Of a stretch of 64,000 nucleotides of DNA, positions 60,297-64,000 are shown one piece after another. The DNA is from Clostridia bacterium (GTDB lineage Bacteria; Bacillota; Clostridia; Oscillospirales; Acutalibacteraceae). The stretch is taken from NCBI GenBank assembly GCA_017549285.1, contig JAFYVE010000042.1, forward strand, positions 1 through 64,000. Direction: 5' to 3'. Under the pieces are notes generated by a model that ran no database searches, was not told the origin of the DNA, and saw only the letters and a program-made list of their open reading frames with translations. The number at the start of each line of letters is the position of its first letter. Position 1 is the first letter of the stretch. Both the position numbers and the translations under genes were made by a program.

Positions 60297-61580
60297 TTAT
60301 TTCTTGAAGAACTGGGGAAGGAAGTCCATATGAGCCTGTTTCATTTCGTAGTAACAAGCCTTTGCTCTCTTGTAGTCACCAACGAGGGGATGAATCATAA
60401 GAGCGTTCATTGCTGCGTCGTCGTCGCCGTTCTTTGCGGCTTCAACTGTGTACTTTTCGTACTCCTTGACAACCTTCATAAGACCTTCCATGTGTCTGTT
60501 CCATGTCTTTCTTACGGGAACGGGCTTTGCACCGTCTGCACCTATCTTAGCTGCGATTTCAACAACATCGTCGTCATTCATAAAGGGAAGAGTACCCTGA
60601 TTGAGAATGTTTACAACGTGAACATCGTTCTTGTCGTTTGCAATTGAATCGATAAGTGAGCAAGCAGCAAGTGAATACTTGTGACCGCCACGCTTGTCGA
60701 GAAGTGCGGGCTTTGTAACGATTTCTTCGTTCTGGTAGAGCTTAAGGAGGTCTTCTTCAATTTCCATACAAACCTGTGCACGGCTCTTTTCATCTGTCAT
60801 AAGGTGATCGAGCTTTGCATCACGGCAGTAGTAATACTGAAGATATGATGAGGGAATACCGCCAACAGCCTTAAGACAGCCGATGTCGAAACCGTCATCC
60901 TTGATGTTAGCCATAACCTTGGGAGCATAGCCTTCATCAAAGAGGTCGTAAAGCTTTTCTTCACCGTCTTTCATAACTGATGTAATCCAGCTGAGGTGGT
61001 TAAGTCCGAGGTATGTGATTTCTGCATCTTCACCGACTGCTTCCTTTGCATCGTCAATCATATCGATGGGCACGTTGCAAAGACCGATACACTTAACATT
61101 TGTGTTGTTGAGAACGTAGTCTGTAACGATACCTGAGGGATTTGTGAAGTTGATAAGCCATGCATCGGGACAGATTTCTTCAATCTTCTTACAGATGTTG
61201 CCGATAACGGGGATTGTTCTGAGAGCCTTGAAGAAACCGCCGATACCTGTTGTTTCCTGACCGATGAGGTCATACTTGACGGGAATCTGTTCGTCAAGAT
61301 AACGGCAATGGAGCTTGCCTACACGAATCTGTGTAACAACGAAGTCTGCACCCTGAAGAGCTGCATCGAGGTCGTCTGTCATAACAACTTCGCAGTCGAT
61401 ACCTGCATTCTTTATCATACGTACGCAGAGATTGCCTACGATTGTTCTTTTTCTTTCGTCGATGTCCATAAGGACAAGTCTTTTGAGCTTGAGTGAATCC
61501 TGTCTCTGAAGGAAACCGTCAACAAGCTCGGGGCAGTATGTAGAACCTGAACCGATTACGGTAACATTAATTTCTTTCAT
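60297..61580 (-). CDS. GH4 NAD-dependent 6-phospho-glycosidase
   Basis: A 427-residue enzyme of glycoside hydrolase family 4, which uses NAD and a divalent metal for an oxidation-elimination mechanism, usually on 6-phospho-glycosides. The nucleotide loop GSGSTYCPELVDGF is at 10-23, NFTNPSGIVTDYVL near 146, the metal cysteine in GLCNVP near 170 and the metal histidine in GLNHLSW near 199. Cytoplasmic. Last gene of an operon with a sugar kinase and a GH109-like gene. Confidence 0.9.
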   Translation of the reverse strand: MKEINVTVIGSGSTYCPELVDGFLQRQDSLKLKRLVLMDIDERKRTIVGNLCVRMIKNAGIDCEVVMTDDLDAALQGADFVVTQIRVGKLHCRYLDEQIPVKYDLIGQETTGIGGFFKALRTIPVIGNICKKIEEICPDAWLINFTNPSGIVTDYVLNNTNVKCIGLCNVPIDMIDDAKEAVGEDAEITYLGLNHLSWITSVMKDGEEKLYDLFDEGYAPKVMANIKDDGFDIGCLKAVGGIPSSYLQYYYCRDAKLDHLMTDEKSRAQVCMEIEEDLLKLYQNEEIVTKPALLDKRGGHKYSLAACSLIDSIANDKNDVHVVNILNQGTLPFMNDDDVVEIAAKIGADGAKPVPVRKTWNRHMEGLMKVVKEYEKYTVEAAKNGDDDAAMNALMIHPLVGDYKRAKACYYEMKQAHMDFLPQFFKK

Positions 61581-61598
61581 TATAATATCTTCCTTTCC

Positions 61599-62531
61599 TT
61601 ATTTTTCAAGAAGCCAGTTGATACAGCCTGTTACGGGTGCGGCTGTGAGCTTGATGAAGTTGAGCTTTCTGCCTGACTTTGCTTCGCACTTTTCTTTGAG
61701 TGCGGCAAGGTAGATTTCATTAGGCATTTTTACGTTCATTGAACCTGAAAGAACAACGTTTACAACTTCTTCTTTGAAGTTCTGCATCTTAAGATGTGCA
61801 CAGATGTAGTCAGAACCCTTTTCTGCCATAGCTTCTGTGATTTCAAGAGCTACCTTATCGCCCTTGTTTGCAGCTTCAAAGAATGTGTCTGTGAGATACA
61901 TACAATACTGTTCTCTTTCAGTTTCTTCAAACTTTGTAACGCAGGGGAGATAGTCTGCTGCAGTAGCTTCTATGCCGACTTTCTTGCAGAAAATTTCAGT
62001 CATCATTGTTTCGTTTGCTTTAAGGCAGATGTCTGAATAAATTGCGGCAAATGTCCGCTCTGCAATCCAGTAACCGTTGCCTGCATCGCCTGAAAGAATA
62101 CCGAAACCGCCTACCTGAAGCATATTTCCGTCTGAGTCGATTGAATTACAGCAAGTACCTGTACCACAGTTGTAGCCGATACCCTTACCGTCGGGTGAAC
62201 CTGCTTTTGTTACGATAAATCCGTCGTTGTAGATTCTGAAATTCTTGAGACCCTTCTTTGCAAGAAGTTCTGCAGTTGCATCGTGCTGGAAAGGATGGTC
62301 GATACCTGCAAGACCCATAAGAACGCCTTCGATATCATCAACTGTGAGGTTGTTTTCCTTGAGAAGGTTGTTTACGCCTTCCATTATGATATCTGTTGCT
62401 TCATCGAATGATCCTTCAAGATTTTCGTGGTTGCTTCCCTTGGTTTTTACCATAGAAAGCATATTTTTATTTTCATCGAAAAGTGCGTAAGCTGTTTTTG
62501 TGCCGCCGCCGTCAATACCGATATAATACAT
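61599..62531 (-). CDS. BadF/NagK-type sugar kinase
   Basis: A 310-residue ASKHA-fold ATPase. Phosphate-1 motif GIDGGGTKTAYALFD opens the protein, GLAGIDHP is near 73, GYNCGTGTCCNS near 118 and LSGSMNV near 254. This fits N-acetylglucosamine or related amino-sugar kinases of the BadF family. It shares one base with the GH109-like gene (TAATG) and precedes the GH4 gene, so a product such as GalNAc- or GlcNAc-phosphate is likely. Exact sugar unknown. Confidence 0.87.
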   Translation of the reverse strand: MYYIGIDGGGTKTAYALFDENKNMLSMVKTKGSNHENLEGSFDEATDIIMEGVNNLLKENNLTVDDIEGVLMGLAGIDHPFQHDATAELLAKKGLKNFRIYNDGFIVTKAGSPDGKGIGYNCGTGTCCNSIDSDGNMLQVGGFGILSGDAGNGYWIAERTFAAIYSDICLKANETMMTEIFCKKVGIEATAADYLPCVTKFEETEREQYCMYLTDTFFEAANKGDKVALEITEAMAEKGSDYICAHLKMQNFKEEVVNVVLSGSMNVKMPNEIYLAALKEKCEAKSGRKLNFIKLTAAPVTGCINWLLEK

Positions 62532-63805
62532 TATTCTTCTCCTTCAAAGTAATCTGTGCAGATTTCATCAAGACAGAATCTGCCTCTTCTGTAAGGCTCT
62601 CTCTCAATCCACTTTCCGTCTGTAAAATCGGGGAACATAACAGGAGCGCCGCCCTTTGCAACGCTTTCTTCTGAAAGTGCTGTGATTACCATCCATGCTG
62701 CTGTATCGTAAACATCAATGGGAGGCTTTGCATCAAGCTGAACACTTTCTGCAAATGCAGCAAGGATAAGGTAGTCCATACCGCCGTGACCGCCGACGAA
62801 GTTTACAGTGTCATCATCCTTCCAGAGAGGATGTTCAAACTTAGGTCTGTATTTTTCATTGAAGTATTCCCAGTTGTGGGGCTTTTCTGAAATGCCTTCA
62901 AGATAAATAACTGCATCGTCGCCTTCTGCAGATTCAACTTCTTTCATAATACCCTTTGTGCCCTGAACCATAAATTCTCTTGAATAAGGTCTGGGAAGAC
63001 AGCAGTCGTGATTGATTCTGATTGTTTCACCGTTTGCACACTTGATGATAGTTGTTGTGATATCACCGCATGCCCAGTCGTAACCGTAAAGGTCATAATC
63101 AGTACCCTTGTTGTTCTTAATCCATTCGTTGAGTCCCTTTGATTTTGAAGACATTGAAACGAGAGAAACAAATCTGTTGCCTCTGTTGATGTTAAGAATC
63201 TTTGCGATGGGGCCGATTTCGTGGGTGGGATAAAGCTCGCCGTTACGATGCATAAAGTTTACAAGTCTGCCGTGAATGTTTTCTCTGCCGAGAACGATTT
63301 CATCACGGAGATCGTGTCTGTAACCGCCTTCGCAGTGAATGATTTCACCGAAAATGCCCTGCTTTGCCATATTGAGAGCTGCCATTTCCTTACGGTCATA
63401 ACAGCAGTTTTCCATAAGCATACAGAATTTGCCTGTTTCTTCACTTGTTCTTACAAGCTGGAAACATTCATCGATTGAAGCGGCACCGCCTACTTCAAGA
63501 CCGACGTGAAGACCTGCCTTCATAGCGTCGATTGCGATGTGGATGTGTGTAATCCATGTTGTTGCAATGTAAACACCGTCAAGGTCTTCCATCTCAAACA
63601 TTGTTTTATAATCTGAATAACCGTGAACTTCATATTCACCGTTATTTCTTTCTTTTACTGATTTGATACCGTTGTCGATTCTTTCTTCAACAAGGTCGCA
63701 TACTGCAGGGACAATTACTCCGGGAACGCTCATAAGCATTTCCATCATACCTCTGCCTCTGCCGCCCATTCCGATGCAGCCTATTCTGCAGGTTTTCTGT
63801 TCCAT
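62531..63805 (-). CDS. GH109-like NAD-dependent glycosidase (Gfo/Idh/MocA fold)
   Basis: A 424-residue Rossmann-fold protein. IGCIGMGGRGRGMMEML is the dinucleotide site. LMENCCYDRKEMAALNM near 137, EGGYRHDLRDEI near 160 and NGELYPTHEIGPIAKILNI near 190 match the pattern of GH109 alpha-N-acetylgalactosaminidases rather than ordinary sugar dehydrogenases. The probable catalytic His lies in PTHEIGP. The ATG at 63805 has AAGGAGA upstream. No signal peptide or Tat motif. Operon order isomerase-GH109-kinase-GH4 suggests use of GalNAc-containing glycans; a plain oxidoreductase remains possible. Confidence 0.8.
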   Translation of the reverse strand: MEQKTCRIGCIGMGGRGRGMMEMLMSVPGVIVPAVCDLVEERIDNGIKSVKERNNGEYEVHGYSDYKTMFEMEDLDGVYIATTWITHIHIAIDAMKAGLHVGLEVGGAASIDECFQLVRTSEETGKFCMLMENCCYDRKEMAALNMAKQGIFGEIIHCEGGYRHDLRDEIVLGRENIHGRLVNFMHRNGELYPTHEIGPIAKILNINRGNRFVSLVSMSSKSKGLNEWIKNNKGTDYDLYGYDWACGDITTTIIKCANGETIRINHDCCLPRPYSREFMVQGTKGIMKEVESAEGDDAVIYLEGISEKPHNWEYFNEKYRPKFEHPLWKDDDTVNFVGGHGGMDYLILAAFAESVQLDAKPPIDVYDTAAWMVITALSEESVAKGGAPVMFPDFTDGKWIEREPYRRGRFCLDEICTDYFEGEE

Positions 63806-63815
63806 AGCTTTCTCC

Positions 63816-64000
63816 TTACCAGCCGAGTTTTTTAAGATAATCAATGCTCATTTTAACAGCATTGAGAGGAGTGTTGCCCTTATCGGGTGAATCCTGTTCA
63901 ACAACAACCCACGCAGCGCCTGCTTTTTCTGCAGATTCAAGAATAGCGGGGAAGTCCTGAACACCGTAGCCTACGGGCTTGAAGCTGAAGTCATCTTCTG
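63816..64000 (-). CDS. Sugar phosphate isomerase/epimerase, C-terminal part
   Basis: The last 61 residues of a gene that runs off the right edge. The sequence has GYGVQDFPAILESAEKAGA, WVVVEQDSP and a C-terminal MSIDYLKKLGW, typical of the end of xylose-isomerase-like TIM-barrel epimerases. The stop codon is 10 bp before the GH109-like gene, so the two share an operon. Confidence 0.8.
   Translation of the reverse strand, partial: EDDFSFKPVGYGVQDFPAILESAEKAGAAWVVVEQDSPDKGNTPLNAVKMSIDYLKKLGW

Overview
This window looks like a chromosomal segment from a strictly anaerobic, low-GC Gram-positive gut bacterium of the class Clostridia, probably Oscillospirales/Ruminococcaceae-like. The support is an AT-rich coding style, strong GGAGG ribosome sites with occasional TTG starts, consensus TTGACA-17-TATAAT promoters, Firmicute pairs such as rny-ymdB, oxygen-sensitive enzymes (three radical SAM types, an anaerobic sulfatase maturase), and a cohesin protein together with dockerin-like modules. 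I see no transposase, integrase, phage gene, rRNA or CRISPR array. Species-level identity cannot be read from the sequence.

Layout. 1-7.9 kb: an array of small hairpins, a sugar symporter, coaX plus an ECF vitamin transporter, proC, a secreted cohesin anchor protein, a second symporter and a GH43 enzyme. 7.9-14.2 kb: two divergent paralogous cobalamin/radical SAM proteins, an Mrp-type Fe-S carrier, a C_GCAxxG_C_C protein, a shikimate kinase and a zinc-ribbon membrane protein. 14.2-19.5 kb: mfd, pth and a glmU whose uridylyltransferase half looks degraded. 19.7-30.8 kb: a glycan module (DUF4091/GH123-like, CE15-like esterase, two phosphoesterases, a PLP lyase, a GH51 enzyme, an ADP-ribosylglycohydrolase). 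30.8-43.8 kb: two oxidoreductases, two tRNA-Ser genes, an acyl-CoA ligase, a peptide-binding lipoprotein, ymdB, rny, two RNA-modification-type enzymes, DUF951 and an S1 protein.

43.9-58.8 kb: a secreted protein, a membrane-embedded sulfatase and its maturase separated by a repeat-flanked foreign-looking gene, two secreted proteins carrying dockerin-like EF-hand pairs plus cell-wall-binding repeats (one with an SGNH esterase, one with a transglutaminase-like domain), an operon with rlmD, and a GH35 beta-galactosidase. 58.9-60.3 kb: a compact accessory patch with what I read as a complete type I toxin-antitoxin locus (25-residue hydrophobic peptide, hidden ribosome site, convergent antisense RNA), two XRE repressors and a divergent SLOG-family gene with a palindromic operator. 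60.3-64 kb: a GH4 / sugar kinase / GH109-like / sugar-isomerase operon.

Together the genes suggest a host- and plant-glycan forager: sulfatase plus maturase, GH109, GH35, GH123-like, GH4, GH51, GH43 and CE15 release sugars, and two GPH symporters import them. The most interesting points are the type I toxin-antitoxin locus with 5'-3' self-complementarity, a possible minimal cohesin/dockerin cell-surface system, the repeat-flanked cassette splitting the sulfatase/maturase pair, the modular CGTAGGG...TCCG hairpin family, and the structure-only hairpin array at the left edge.
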